Positions 17,140 through 25,258 of a stretch of 64,000 bases of DNA are shown here, piece after piece. The notes beneath the pieces are model-generated. The model was not told the DNA's origin and searched no databases. It worked only from the letters and a program-made list of their open reading frames with translations. Position 1 is the first letter of the stretch; each line of letters begins with the position of its first letter. Origin of the DNA: Bacteroidales bacterium. GTDB lineage: Bacteria; Bacteroidota; Bacteroidia; Bacteroidales; F082. The stretch is from positions 1 through 64,000 of the forward strand of contig JAKSNA010000004.1 in the NCBI GenBank assembly GCA_024400295.1, in the 5' to 3' direction. The position numbers and the translations under genes were made by a program.

Positions 17140-17228
17140 AAGAAGGTCAAAAATTTTGACCGCAAAAATTTATGCTTTCAAAACTCTCTTGCATTTATTT
17201 TTTACTTTTTGTAAAATATTTTTTACTT

Positions 17229-17262
17229 TTTGTCTTGCATATTTGATTTTTTTATATTTTTG
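17229..17262 (+). promoter_or_regulatory. Promoter of the membrane protein/XRE pair
   Basis: TATTTTTG at 17255-17262 matches TAnnTTTG, with a TTTG at 17229-17232 as a possible -33 box (22-base gap). The start codon at 17290 lies 27 bases downstream. Confidence 0.6.
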
Positions 17263-17289
17263 CAGCATCAAACTTTAAAAATTACAAAT

Positions 17290-17748
17290 ATGAAAACAAA
17301 CTATTTATTGCCAAACAGTTTAAAAAAAATCGGCTGGGTAATTATTATCATTTCTGTCGCTTGTTTCTTAGTACATGTCTTTACAGACCTTGATATTATG
17401 TTAAAAATGCCAGCTTTGTCTTTTAACAACGAAGGTTCCATCTTTACTGTGGCATCAACATCAATCTACGACACAATTCTGCCTGTTTTTGCATTAATAG
17501 GCTTTATCTTTATTGGTTTTTCAAAAGAAAAAGAAGAAGACGAATACGTTAAGAAAATAAGGGAGCATTCCTTTGTATTCGCTACATTTTTCACAAATAT
17601 TTTGTTGATTATCTGTACATTGTTTTTGTATTCTATAGATTATTTCACTGTTATTATACTTGATTATTATGTGTTTTTATTGATTTTTGCATTAAAATTC
17701 CAGATTGAACTTTGGAGATTCAGAAAGGAGAACAGAAATGAAGAATAG
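17290..17748 (+). CDS. Small four-helix membrane protein
   Basis: This 152-residue protein has four predicted membrane segments (about residues 13-33, 55-80, 98-120 and 125-143) and a basic C-terminus. Between segments 2 and 3 lies a charged loop, SKEKEEDEYVKKIREHS. I do not assign it to a named family; its layout and its XRE partner resemble the DUF2178-type membrane protein/regulator pairs common in Gram-positives and Bacteroidota. It overlaps the regulator gene by 11 bp. The longer frame from 17230 begins inside the promoter and was rejected. A role in membrane sensing for the regulator is possible but not shown. Confidence 0.6.
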   Translation: MKTNYLLPNSLKKIGWVIIIISVACFLVHVFTDLDIMLKMPALSFNNEGSIFTVASTSIYDTILPVFALIGFIFIGFSKEKEEDEYVKKIREHSFVFATFFTNILLIICTLFLYSIDYFTVIILDYYVFLLIFALKFQIELWRFRKENRNEE

Positions 17749-17944
17749 CATCAGGGTGGAACGTGCGATACAGAGGATTTCGCAGGAACAGCTCGCCGAG
17801 AAAGTCGGAGCCAGCCGTCAGACAATCAATGCGATAGAGTTGGTAAAATACATTCCTTCAGGTCTGATAATGATGAAAATCGCCGCTGTTTTTGGCAAAA
17901 GCGTGAACGATATTTTCGAGTTAGAAGACAGCGATTGGGAATAG
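17738..17944 (+). CDS. YozG-type XRE transcriptional regulator
   Basis: This 68-residue protein is almost entirely an XRE helix-turn-helix: SQEQLAEKVGASRQTINAIELVKYIPSG, ending VFGKSVNDIFELEDSD. The pattern SRQTINAIE with an -xxIFxLE tail is that of the short YozG-like regulators that partner small membrane proteins. It starts 11 bp inside the upstream membrane protein gene, so translation is coupled and it likely regulates that operon. The frame is open to 17705, but the ATG at 17738 fits the family length. Confidence 0.85.
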   Translation: MKNSIRVERAIQRISQEQLAEKVGASRQTINAIELVKYIPSGLIMMKIAAVFGKSVNDIFELEDSDWE

Positions 17945-18038
17945 GAAATTTAAAAACATGAAAATGACGCGATTAAGACTGCAGAAACAATAAATTTCCA
18001 ACCCAAAAATGGTGATTTCTGCATATAAACTTGATTTT

Positions 18039-19190
18039 TTATGCGGTGAAAATTTTTTCATCCCAAAGTTGCCTGAAGAAATAGGTGGCCGGCATGATTT
18101 CCACTCCGTTCATCAAACGCGGGTTGGGATCGAGCGAGACCACGACAAGACGTGCGTCGGGATGTTCCTCCTTGAATGCCTTCAAGCCGTGCAAATGCCG
18201 GTGCTGGACTTCGTTTGTCGCTTTGATTTCAATGGCGACCTCGGCATCTCCCAACACGGCATCCACTTCGTATCCGTTATAGGTGTGCCAATAGCTCAGG
18301 GCGTTCTGAACTCTTCTGTAGCCAAGATATGCTATCAGTTCCTGAATGACCAAATGCTCGAAAGCATGTCCGAAACTGTCAGAGCCGGGTTGCATCATAC
18401 GGCGTCCCAACAAGTAGTTGGGAATGGAGACGTCGAAAAAATAGAATTTTGGTGATTGGCGCACCTTCCTTTTTACTGTTTTGGTGTAAGCGGGAACCAT
18501 ATATCCTATCAGCGTCTCCTCCAAAATGGAAAAATATTCTTTCGCGGTCTTGGCATCCACTCCGCAATCCGACGCGATATTGTTGTAATTAACCATTTCT
18601 CCGTCAGTAAGGGCGGCCGCCTCAAGAAAACGGTTGAAAGAAGAAAGATTCCTGACCAACGACTCCGCCTTGATCTCCTCTTTCAGATAAACGGAGACGT
18701 ATGCCTGCAACAAATCCCAATAATTTTTCTCGGATGCGAGATAATGACGGGGAAGCATCCCCTGATTGACAGCCTTCACAATGTCGAAATCTGGGATTTC
18801 GTGGCTGACAAAAGGATAAAACGTTTGCATAATCGCACGTCCCCCAAGCAGATTTACTCCACTACGACGCAACTTGCGGGCACTGGAGCCGCTGAGAATG
18901 AAACGATGCCCTTTGCGAACCATCAGCCACTGGACTTCGTTGAGAAGCTCCGGCAGATTTTGTATTTCATCGATGATGACCAAGGTTCCCGGTTCGAGCA
19001 TTTCAAGATTCTGGCGCAATAATGACGGATTGCGTTGCAGGCGTTCGAAGGTGTTGTTTTCCAATAAGTCGTAAAATGCCGCCTCTGGAAACAGTTCCCA
19101 CAACAGGGTGGATTTGCCCGTCTGTCTTGCCCCGAACAGAAAGTAGCTCTCATTCAGGAAGTTGTCTTTCGTAATAAACCTCTTTATCAT
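18039..19190 (-). CDS. AAA_14 / DUF4143 ATPase
   Basis: This 383-residue protein has an AAA_14 domain with Walker A GARQTGKST (20-28) and Walker B VIIDEIQNLPE (Asp74, Glu75), then a DUF4143 region (about 180-335) whose YEVDAVLGDAEVAIEIKAT resembles a PD-(D/E)XK nuclease core (D...ExK). Such proteins are found in many copies in Bacteroidota and archaeal genomes and have no settled role. It stands alone, transcribed opposite to the XRE pair. Its promoter carries two 32-bp-spaced palindromes (19215-19274), so it is probably tightly controlled. Confidence 0.9.
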   Translation of the reverse strand: MIKRFITKDNFLNESYFLFGARQTGKSTLLWELFPEAAFYDLLENNTFERLQRNPSLLRQNLEMLEPGTLVIIDEIQNLPELLNEVQWLMVRKGHRFILSGSSARKLRRSGVNLLGGRAIMQTFYPFVSHEIPDFDIVKAVNQGMLPRHYLASEKNYWDLLQAYVSVYLKEEIKAESLVRNLSSFNRFLEAAALTDGEMVNYNNIASDCGVDAKTAKEYFSILEETLIGYMVPAYTKTVKRKVRQSPKFYFFDVSIPNYLLGRRMMQPGSDSFGHAFEHLVIQELIAYLGYRRVQNALSYWHTYNGYEVDAVLGDAEVAIEIKATNEVQHRHLHGLKAFKEEHPDARLVVVSLDPNPRLMNGVEIMPATYFFRQLWDEKIFTA

Positions 19191-19203
19191 GGTCTTTTTT
19201 TTG

Positions 19204-19211
19204 CAAAAATA
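19204..19211 (-). promoter_or_regulatory. -7 promoter element of the AAA_14 ATPase gene
   Basis: The minus strand reads TATTTTTG, 13 bases before the ATG at 19190. The paired palindromes begin just upstream and cover the -33 position. Confidence 0.6.
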
Positions 19212-19214
19212 GTA

Positions 19215-19274
19215 AAAAAACGGAATACCACTCCGTTTTTTATCGAAATTTATGGAGTGCCACTCCGTTTTTTA
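19215..19274 (-). promoter_or_regulatory. Paired palindromic operator of the AAA_14 ATPase gene
   Basis: Two sites share the exact 15-mer CCACTCCGTTTTTTA (19228-19242 and 19260-19274), 32 bp apart, or three helical turns. Site 1 is a dyad, AAAAAACGGA / TCCGTTTTTT, with a 7-base centre (19215-19241). Site 2 is GGAGT-GCC-ACTCC (19254-19266). They lie over and upstream of the -33 region, which fits binding of a dimeric repressor or activator. The regulator is not identified. Confidence 0.65.
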
Positions 19275-19388
19275 CTGATTTTTATTGCTTCTTGCGAATA
19301 AAAATTCTTTCGTAAACTTTATTTCCATAGCTGCAAAATTTCATCAAAACGACTGCCTCGTGGGGAATTTTTTCAAAAAGTTTTCAAC

Positions 19389-19422
19389 AAAAAGCGCGGA
19401 GCAACTTTCATCGCCCCGCGCT
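19389..19422 (-). terminator. Intrinsic terminator of topA
   Basis: On the minus strand, AGCGCGGGGC (19422-19413) pairs with GCTCCGCGCT (19402-19393) around a 10-base loop, with one G-T pair, and five Ts follow. It sits about 20 bases after the topA stop. Confidence 0.8.
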
Positions 19423-19443
19423 CTCTTAACTCTACTCTCTAAA

Positions 19444-21762
19444 CTATTTCTTCGCCCCGCGTTTCTTCGACGCGTTGGCTGGGTCGGCGATGATGTCCAT
19501 GCAGTCCTGATAGCTCAAGCTGTTTGGGTCGTAAGTGCGTGGAATCTTGTAGTTTGCTTTCTTGTATGTGATATAGATTCCGAACCGTCCTTTCAGAACC
19601 TTCAGTTCCTCGTCTTCGGGATATGTTGAGATTACGTTGTCGAGGTCGGCCTTGCGTTTCGCCTCGATTATCTCGACGGCACGCTGGAACGTCACCGTTG
19701 ACGGGTCATCGAGTTTGGAGAGGCTGTAAAACGCGCTCTTGTGCTTCACATACGGGCCGAAACGTCCGATTGCCACCTGAATCTCTGCGTCTTCGTATTC
19801 GCCGAGCGAGCGAGGGAACGCGAACAGGTCTAAAACCTCGTCCAAGGTGATGGTCTCGATGCTCTGGTCTTTGTGCAGGCCCGCGAACTTCGGCTTCTCG
19901 TCGGCGTCCGTCTCGCCAATCTGCGCCACAGGCCCGAAACGTCCTATCTTCACGAAGACTTTCTTCCCTGAAGCAGGGTCGATGCCGAGGAACTTCTCGC
20001 CGCTGAACTTGCCCGAGTTGCCCGATGTCGCCTCTATGTCTTTGTGGAAATCCTTGTAGAAATCCTTAATCATCGCATTCCATTCGCAGCGGCCTTCGGC
20101 GATCTTGTCGAATTCCTTTTCAACATTCGCGGTGAAATTATAGTCGATGATCTTCTCGAAATAGTTCATCAGGAACTTGTTGACGAGGACGCCGATGTCG
20201 GTCGGGACGAGCTTGGCCTTCTCGAAACCGATGTTTTCCTTGCCGGTCTTTTCCGTGATTTTGTTCTTCTTCAACGTGAAGATCTTATAGTTGCGTGTCT
20301 CGCCGGTGATGTCTTTTTTCTCGACATATTCTCTTTTCTGGATCGTTGAGATTGTCGGGGCATACGTTGAAGGGCGGCCTATCCCGAGTTCCTCCATTTT
20401 CTTGACGAGGCTGGCTTCGGTGTAGCGGAACGGCTTGCGGGCGTAACGCTGCTGCGCCTCCATCTTGTCGAGTTCGAGCGTCTGCCCTATTTTCATCGGC
20501 GGAAGCATACTGTTGGTGTTTTCGCCGTTCTCGTCATCGACACTCTCGATGTAAACCTTCAGGAATCCGTCGAAGAGCACCACTTCGCCCGACGCCACGA
20601 AATCCTTGTCGGAATTCGACACGTTGATGTTCACGACTGTCTTTTCTATCTGGGCGTCAGCCATTTGCGAGGCGATGGTGCGTTTCCAGATTAGGTCATA
20701 CAGACGGCGTTCGTCGGCGGTACCTTTGATGGTCTGCTGGTCGAGATATGTCGGGCGGATAGCTTCGTGGGCTTCCTGTGCGCCTTTGCTCTTTGTGGTG
20801 AACTGACGAGTCTTGACGTATTGAGCGCCGAAGAGGTTCTCAATCTCCTTGCGTGCCTGGCTCATGGCAAATGTCGAGAGGTTCACGGAGTCGGTACGCA
20901 TGTAGGTGATCTTTCCCGACTCGTAGAGCTGCTGCGCGATGCGCATGGTGTTGCTCACCGAGAGACCGAGTTTGCGGCTTGCCTCCTGCTGCAACGTTGA
21001 CGTGGTGAACGGCGGTGCCGGACATTTCGACAACGGCTTCTTCTCCACCGCTTTTATAGTATAACCCGCTGTCTTGCAGTCCTCAAGGAATTTGACGGCA
21101 TCTTCTTCCTTCTCAAAACGTGTCGGAAGTTCAGCAAACAGCTGATATTCATGGTTGTCAATCGTAAATGAGAAATTCGCCGTGACGCGGTATGCGCTGC
21201 TGTTCTGGAAGTTCTTGATTTCGTCTTCGCGTTCCACGATGAGACGCACCGCCACACTCTGCACGCGGCCCGCCGAAAGCGCTGGCTTCACCTTTTTCCA
21301 GAGGAGTGGCGAAAGCTCGTAGCCGACAAGGCGGTCAAGGACGCGGCGTGCCTGCTGTGCCGCCACGAGGTCGTTGTCAATCTTCCGCGGGTTGTCGATG
21401 GCGTGAAGTAACGCCGGTTTCGTGATCTCATGGAACACGATGCGGCGATACTTGTCTTCCGAAAGTCCGAGCGTCTCAAGCAGATGCCACGAAATGGCCT
21501 CTCCCTCGCGGTCCTCATCGGATGCCAGCCACACCATCTCCGCGGCGTTCGCAAGTTTCCTCAACTCAGCGACAATCGCCTTCTTGTCATCCGGAACCTC
21601 ATACTCAGGCTGGAAACCCTTCTTTATATCCAAACTCAAATTCGATTTGCTCAAATCCCTGACGTGACCAATACTCGCCTTTACTGTAAAATCCTTCCCA
21701 AGAAATCCTTCAATTGTCTTTGCCTTCGATGGAGACTCAACGATAACAAGATTTTTTACCAT
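19444..21762 (-). CDS. topA: DNA topoisomerase I
   Basis: This 772-residue type IA topoisomerase relaxes negative supercoils. It has the TOPRIM start VIVESPSKAKTIE (6-18), the metal-binding SDEDREGE (81-88), the conserved SAGRVQSVAVRLI (163-175) and the active-site tyrosine Tyr287 in ITYMRTDS. The C-terminus lacks four-cysteine zinc fingers and instead has repeated modules of the form GRFGPYVKHK, FGIYITYKKANYKIP and a Lys-rich tail. This matches the DUF-type C-terminal repeats seen in Bacteroidota TopA. It has its own promoter and terminator. Confidence 0.97.
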   Translation of the reverse strand: MVKNLVIVESPSKAKTIEGFLGKDFTVKASIGHVRDLSKSNLSLDIKKGFQPEYEVPDDKKAIVAELRKLANAAEMVWLASDEDREGEAISWHLLETLGLSEDKYRRIVFHEITKPALLHAIDNPRKIDNDLVAAQQARRVLDRLVGYELSPLLWKKVKPALSAGRVQSVAVRLIVEREDEIKNFQNSSAYRVTANFSFTIDNHEYQLFAELPTRFEKEEDAVKFLEDCKTAGYTIKAVEKKPLSKCPAPPFTTSTLQQEASRKLGLSVSNTMRIAQQLYESGKITYMRTDSVNLSTFAMSQARKEIENLFGAQYVKTRQFTTKSKGAQEAHEAIRPTYLDQQTIKGTADERRLYDLIWKRTIASQMADAQIEKTVVNINVSNSDKDFVASGEVVLFDGFLKVYIESVDDENGENTNSMLPPMKIGQTLELDKMEAQQRYARKPFRYTEASLVKKMEELGIGRPSTYAPTISTIQKREYVEKKDITGETRNYKIFTLKKNKITEKTGKENIGFEKAKLVPTDIGVLVNKFLMNYFEKIIDYNFTANVEKEFDKIAEGRCEWNAMIKDFYKDFHKDIEATSGNSGKFSGEKFLGIDPASGKKVFVKIGRFGPVAQIGETDADEKPKFAGLHKDQSIETITLDEVLDLFAFPRSLGEYEDAEIQVAIGRFGPYVKHKSAFYSLSKLDDPSTVTFQRAVEIIEAKRKADLDNVISTYPEDEELKVLKGRFGIYITYKKANYKIPRTYDPNSLSYQDCMDIIADPANASKKRGAKK

Positions 21763-21860
21763 ATTTCTAAATTTAAAATGTTATGTGAAGACCGATAAAA
21801 GCCTTACACCTTTATATAAAACGAGTCGCAAAACCGCTCCTCAAACGAATTTTTCGCGTG

Positions 21861-21868
21861 CAAAATTA
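21861..21868 (-). promoter_or_regulatory. -7 promoter element of topA
   Basis: The minus strand reads TAATTTTG. It leaves a leader of about 90 bases before the ATG at 21762. The leader contains no recognised riboswitch. Confidence 0.55.
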
Positions 21869-21944
21869 CTACAATAAAATTTTAATTTCGACAAAAATTT
21901 TTAAAAATTTTTAAAGTTTATTGATTATCAATGTCTTAATTATT

Positions 21945-21952
21945 TATTTTTG
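21945..21952 (+). promoter_or_regulatory. -7 promoter element of the DUF3109 gene
   Basis: TATTTTTG matches TAnnTTTG and lies 28 bases before the ATG at 21981. It falls inside the longer open frame from 21921, which argues against that start. Confidence 0.55.
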
Positions 21953-21980
21953 CAAAAATTTTCATAAAAAAAGAACAACA

Positions 21981-22550
21981 ATGATTATCATTGATAATGT
22001 AATAGTTACAGATGAGTTTCTGGATGCGCGTTTTTGCTGCCAGCTTTCACGTTGCAAGGGTGAGTGTTGCATTGCAGGTGATGCCGGTGCCCCACTCGAC
22101 CCCGAGGAAGTCGGGATTATTGAGGAAAACATCGAGATGATAAAGCCATATATGCGGCCTGAAGGCATCGAGGCAATTGAGCAAAACGATGTCTATGACT
22201 ATGATGACGAAGGCAATATGGTTACGCAACTTGTTAATAATGAAGAATGTGCATTTGTTTATTTCCATGAGAACGGCACGGCACTCTGCGCAATTGAAAA
22301 GGCATACAATGAAGGTAAGATTGACTTCTGGAAACCAATCAGCTGCCACCTCTACCCTATCCGCCTCATCGAAAAAGACGGTTTCATCTATGTCAACTAT
22401 CACGAATGGAGCGTCTGCGTCCCAGCCAAACGCCACGGCGAAAAAGAAGGCATCCCGCTTTACAAGTTCCTCAAACAGCCTCTGACCCGACGCTTCGGAG
22501 AAGATTGGTACAACCGCCTGATTGAACAAATCAACAAAAAATGTAAATAA
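21981..22550 (+). CDS. DUF3109 family cysteine-rich protein
   Basis: This 189-residue protein has the DUF3109 features: FCCQLSRCKGECCIAGDAGAPL near residues 18-39, PISCHLYPIRL, and VNYHEWSVC. The cysteine pattern resembles that of YkgJ-type putative zinc- or iron-chelating proteins. No enzyme activity is established for the family. It is predicted to be cytosolic. The start at 21981 was chosen because the longer frame begins upstream of the promoter box. It is divergent from topA and probably a single-gene transcript. Confidence 0.88.
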   Translation: MIIIDNVIVTDEFLDARFCCQLSRCKGECCIAGDAGAPLDPEEVGIIEENIEMIKPYMRPEGIEAIEQNDVYDYDDEGNMVTQLVNNEECAFVYFHENGTALCAIEKAYNEGKIDFWKPISCHLYPIRLIEKDGFIYVNYHEWSVCVPAKRHGEKEGIPLYKFLKQPLTRRFGEDWYNRLIEQINKKCK

Positions 22551-22687
22551 AATTTTTACAATTTTTTTACATCTCTTTTAAATGTAAAAATTTATTAACA
22601 ATTTGTAATTCAATTACTTACAAAATTTTTGGCACAGTTTTTGATAATGGTTTGTGTATATTTTCATGAACCAATAAATTGTTTTTT

Positions 22688-23068
22688 ATGAATGAAAACG
22701 AAATATCAAAGATTGTAATGAACGATGCAATCAAAGTCCATAAAACTCTTGGCCCAGGACTGCTTGAATCAGTCTATCAAAGATGCATGGAATATGAACT
22801 GACAAAATCAGGATTATTTGTTGAATGTGAAAAAATATTGCCCGTAAATTACAAGGGAATAAAACTTCCGAGTGGATACAGAATTGATATTTTGGTTGAG
22901 AACAAAGTGATTGTTGAAATCAAAAGTGTTGAAAAACTGCATGATGTCCACAAAGCCCAACTTTTGACTTACTTGAAATTATCGGGATGTAAACTCGGAT
23001 TGCTGATGAATTTCAATGTAACATATATTGGTTTAGGTGTTAAGAGATTGATTAATGGGACAATATAA
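22688..23068 (+). CDS. GxxExxY protein
   Basis: This 126-residue protein has the name-giving motif GLLESVY (Gly24, Glu27, Tyr30) and a PD-(D/E)XK-like nuclease core: SGYRIDILVENKVIVEIKSVE, with an Asp, a Glu and a Lys in the expected order, then HKAQLLTYLKLSGCKLGLLMNF. The family is widespread in Bacteroidota, often near repeats, but has no proven substrate. The ATG at 22688 gives the usual family length. It overlaps the start of the repeat array that leads into comF. Confidence 0.85.
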   Translation: MNENEISKIVMNDAIKVHKTLGPGLLESVYQRCMEYELTKSGLFVECEKILPVNYKGIKLPSGYRIDILVENKVIVEIKSVEKLHDVHKAQLLTYLKLSGCKLGLLMNFNVTYIGLGVKRLINGTI

Positions 23069-23183
23069 ATTAACACAAGTTACACAAGTCAATACCACAA
23101 GTTGCACGAAAAAAACTCGTGAAACTTGTGTTAAAAAAACTCGTGAAACTTGTGTTATAAAACTCGTGAAACTTGTGTTAAAA
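23065..23183 (+). repeat. CTCGTG-AAACTTGTG repeat array merging into comF
   Basis: Three direct copies of AACTCGTGAAACTTGTGTTA (from about 23114, 23138 and 23161) follow an opposite-strand form of the same repeat, TTAACACAAGTTACACAAGT and CACAAGTTGCACG (23069-23110). The two halves are complementary, so a large hairpin can form. The direct copies are open in the comF frame and would encode KKTRETCVKKTRETCV if translated. Confidence 0.85.
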
Positions 23184-23870
23184 ATAATCCTCGATTCTAT
23201 AATAAACCTCTTTTTCCCGAGCGTCTGTGCCTCATGCGGCACGCTGTTGTTAAAAGGCGAGAAGACGGTTTGCACAACCTGTCGTTATCTTCTTCCGAAA
23301 ACAAGATATGAGCTTAATCCCGACAATCCGCTGATGCTCAATTTTTTAGGTCAGATTCCATTTAACGCGGTGACTGCGGAGTTTTTCTTCAGCAAAAGCG
23401 GACATGTTCAGGCGTTGATTCACGGTCTGAAGTATCATGGCGCAAAGGAAAACGGGATATTTCTCGGGCAGGAGATTGGCAAAAGCATCAAGCAATCTCC
23501 TGTGTTTCAAGGCATTGACTATATCATTCCTGTCCCGTTGCATCCGAAGAAACAGAAGATTCGCGGTTACAACCAAAGCATGGTCATCGCGCAAGGGATA
23601 GGGGAGGAGACTGGCATCCCGATTGTCGGCAACTGCCTGATTAGAAAGGTGTTCACTTCGACTCAAACGAAAAAATCGCGTGAAGAGAGGTGGCAGAACG
23701 TGAAGGATATTTTCGCTGTAGTGAATGCAAGCCAGCTTGAAGGCAAACACGTGCTTTTGGTTGATGACGTGCTGACGACAGGCGCCACGCTGATGGCGGC
23801 GGGCAAGGCCTTATACGATGTCAAGGACATAAAGGTCAGTGTCGCCACTGCTGCCTGTGCCAGCGGGTAA
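23175..23870 (+). CDS. comF: ComF family phosphoribosyltransferase-like protein
   Basis: The protein has an N-terminal zinc-finger-like CASCG...CTTC, a middle segment with HGLKYHGAKENG, and a PRTase C-terminus with the PRPP-binding VLLVDDVLTTGATL. ComF is needed for uptake of single-stranded DNA in natural transformation in several bacteria. The open frame reaches back to an ATG at 23055 (271 residues), but the first 40 codons are translated repeat. The GTG at 23175 gives 231 residues and the family-like N-terminus KIILDSIINLFFPSVC. The 3' end overlaps the small lipoprotein gene on the other strand by 60 bp. Confidence 0.88.
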   Translation: MLKIILDSIINLFFPSVCASCGTLLLKGEKTVCTTCRYLLPKTRYELNPDNPLMLNFLGQIPFNAVTAEFFFSKSGHVQALIHGLKYHGAKENGIFLGQEIGKSIKQSPVFQGIDYIIPVPLHPKKQKIRGYNQSMVIAQGIGEETGIPIVGNCLIRKVFTSTQTKKSREERWQNVKDIFAVVNASQLEGKHVLLVDDVLTTGATLMAAGKALYDVKDIKVSVATAACASG

Positions 23871-24056
23871 GGTCTGCGGCTCCGTGTAAGTCCATCGCGA
23901 ACAGTCGCAGTTGTTTTTTTTGCGTTTCTTGACACCTACCGGCTTGTAAGCTCTTGAACATGATGCGAGTAGTAGAGAAGCCAAAAAGACCAAAAACAAA
24001 CTCTTCGCCGTTCCGCGAACTTTTAACTTTCTACTTTCTATTTTTAACTTCTTCAT
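23811..24056 (-). CDS. Small lipoprotein downstream of EnvC
   Basis: This 81-residue protein has a basic N-terminus, a hydrophobic stretch and a lipobox LLLASC with Cys33, then a short basic domain (KKRKKNNCDCSRW) and a polar tail. Its ATG overlaps the envC stop in an ATGA (24053-24056), strong support for real, coupled translation. The first ten codons run through a purine-rich repeat. The last 60 bp are antisense to the end of comF. I know no characterised homologue; small CDC-containing lipoproteins at this place in Bacteroidota operons are likely envelope accessories. Confidence 0.7.
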   Translation of the reverse strand: MKKLKIESRKLKVRGTAKSLFLVFLASLLLASCSRAYKPVGVKKRKKNNCDCSRWTYTEPQTLPAGTGSSGDTDLYVLDIV

Positions 24057-25258
24057 GGTTTCAACCAGTTTTTTGGGTTAGTATGATTCTTGTCGTTCCA
24101 CAATTCAAAATGCAAGACCGTAGTGTTTTCTGTCGCGCTTGTGTGAACGACACCGATTTTGTCGCCTGTTTTAACCTTATCGCCCGACTTCACAAAGACC
24201 TTGTCAAGGTTGGCATAGAGCGTGAAATACAATCCGTGGCGAACCATCACGACATTACTTTTTCCAGTGTTGAAAACCGTTGACACTTCACCGTCAAACA
24301 CGCAATAAGCCATTGATCCTGCGGTGGTTGTAATATCAATTCCATGATTATTTATAGTCACCTTCGACTGTGTCGGATGCTGGCTGTTCCCATATTTCCC
24401 GGTGACGATGCCGTCGCACGGCCAAGGCAGTTTGCCTTTGTTATTCTCGAATTTCGTCGAAAGCTGATAATCGACAGAAGTCTTATTTTTGCTTTTCGCG
24501 GCAGCCTCGCGCTCACGCGCCTTCTTCGCCTCAGACTCGATAATCTGTCTGATTTTCTTCTGCAACGCCTCCGATTCCTTGTTCTTCGCCTGAATGTCTT
24601 TCTTTATAGAACCTTCTTGCTTTTTCAGTTTCGCAACCTTTTCATCAAGTTTCTTCTTGTCTTTCACCAATAAGTCCTTTTCTTTTTCCTGCGCCGCAAG
24701 GAGTTGCTGTTTTTCTTCCTTGTCAGCTTCATTTTTCGTCAACCTGTTCTTTATCTTTGACTTAGTGCTGTCAATCTCGGTCATCTTCCCCTTCAACGAC
24801 TCATTAAACTCCCTGATGTAGCGCATTCTCCTTACAGCTTGGCTGAAGTCGTCCGATGAGAAAATGAAAAGCAGATTGTCGATATTGCTGCGGTTTTTAT
24901 ATGCCAAATTCAACATGTCAGCATATTCCTGACGATGGTTTTCGAGTTCATCCTGAAGGTTGTCGATGTCGTTTCTGTAGCGTTTGATTGATTTGTCCAA
25001 ATTAGAGACCTGTTGCTTATAGGTCTTTATAAGTGTCTCACGCTGAGATATTTGTGTCTGAAGAAGATTTACCTCGCTGACTGTCGCCGCCTTGTTTTTC
25101 GATGTCTCTTTGAGCAACTTTTCAGCTTTCATTATGTCTTTTTCAAGCTGCTTCACCTTCGACTGCAGGTCGTCTTTCGACTGGGCAAAACACTGCATTG
25201 TCGTGACGACGAGCATCAGACAAAACAAAACGGCTGAGGTGAATTTTTTCATGGTCAT
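24053..25258 (-). CDS. envC: EnvC-like murein hydrolase activator
   Basis: This 401-residue exported protein has a signal peptide (1-25), a long coiled coil (about 27-250, rich in E, K and Q) and a C-terminal LytM/M23 domain (about 290-401). Of the LytM zinc ligands, HGIDI is present, but the usual HxH reads VLHFEL and the Y.H position reads YAN, so the site is degenerate. E. coli EnvC is likewise a non-enzymatic LytM factor that activates septal amidases. A role in cell separation is therefore likely. It overlaps both neighbours by 4 bp (ATGA), in the middle of a six-gene operon. Confidence 0.9.
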   Translation of the reverse strand: MTMKKFTSAVLFCLMLVVTTMQCFAQSKDDLQSKVKQLEKDIMKAEKLLKETSKNKAATVSEVNLLQTQISQRETLIKTYKQQVSNLDKSIKRYRNDIDNLQDELENHRQEYADMLNLAYKNRSNIDNLLFIFSSDDFSQAVRRMRYIREFNESLKGKMTEIDSTKSKIKNRLTKNEADKEEKQQLLAAQEKEKDLLVKDKKKLDEKVAKLKKQEGSIKKDIQAKNKESEALQKKIRQIIESEAKKAREREAAAKSKNKTSVDYQLSTKFENNKGKLPWPCDGIVTGKYGNSQHPTQSKVTINNHGIDITTTAGSMAYCVFDGEVSTVFNTGKSNVVMVRHGLYFTLYANLDKVFVKSGDKVKTGDKIGVVHTSATENTTVLHFELWNDKNHTNPKNWLKP

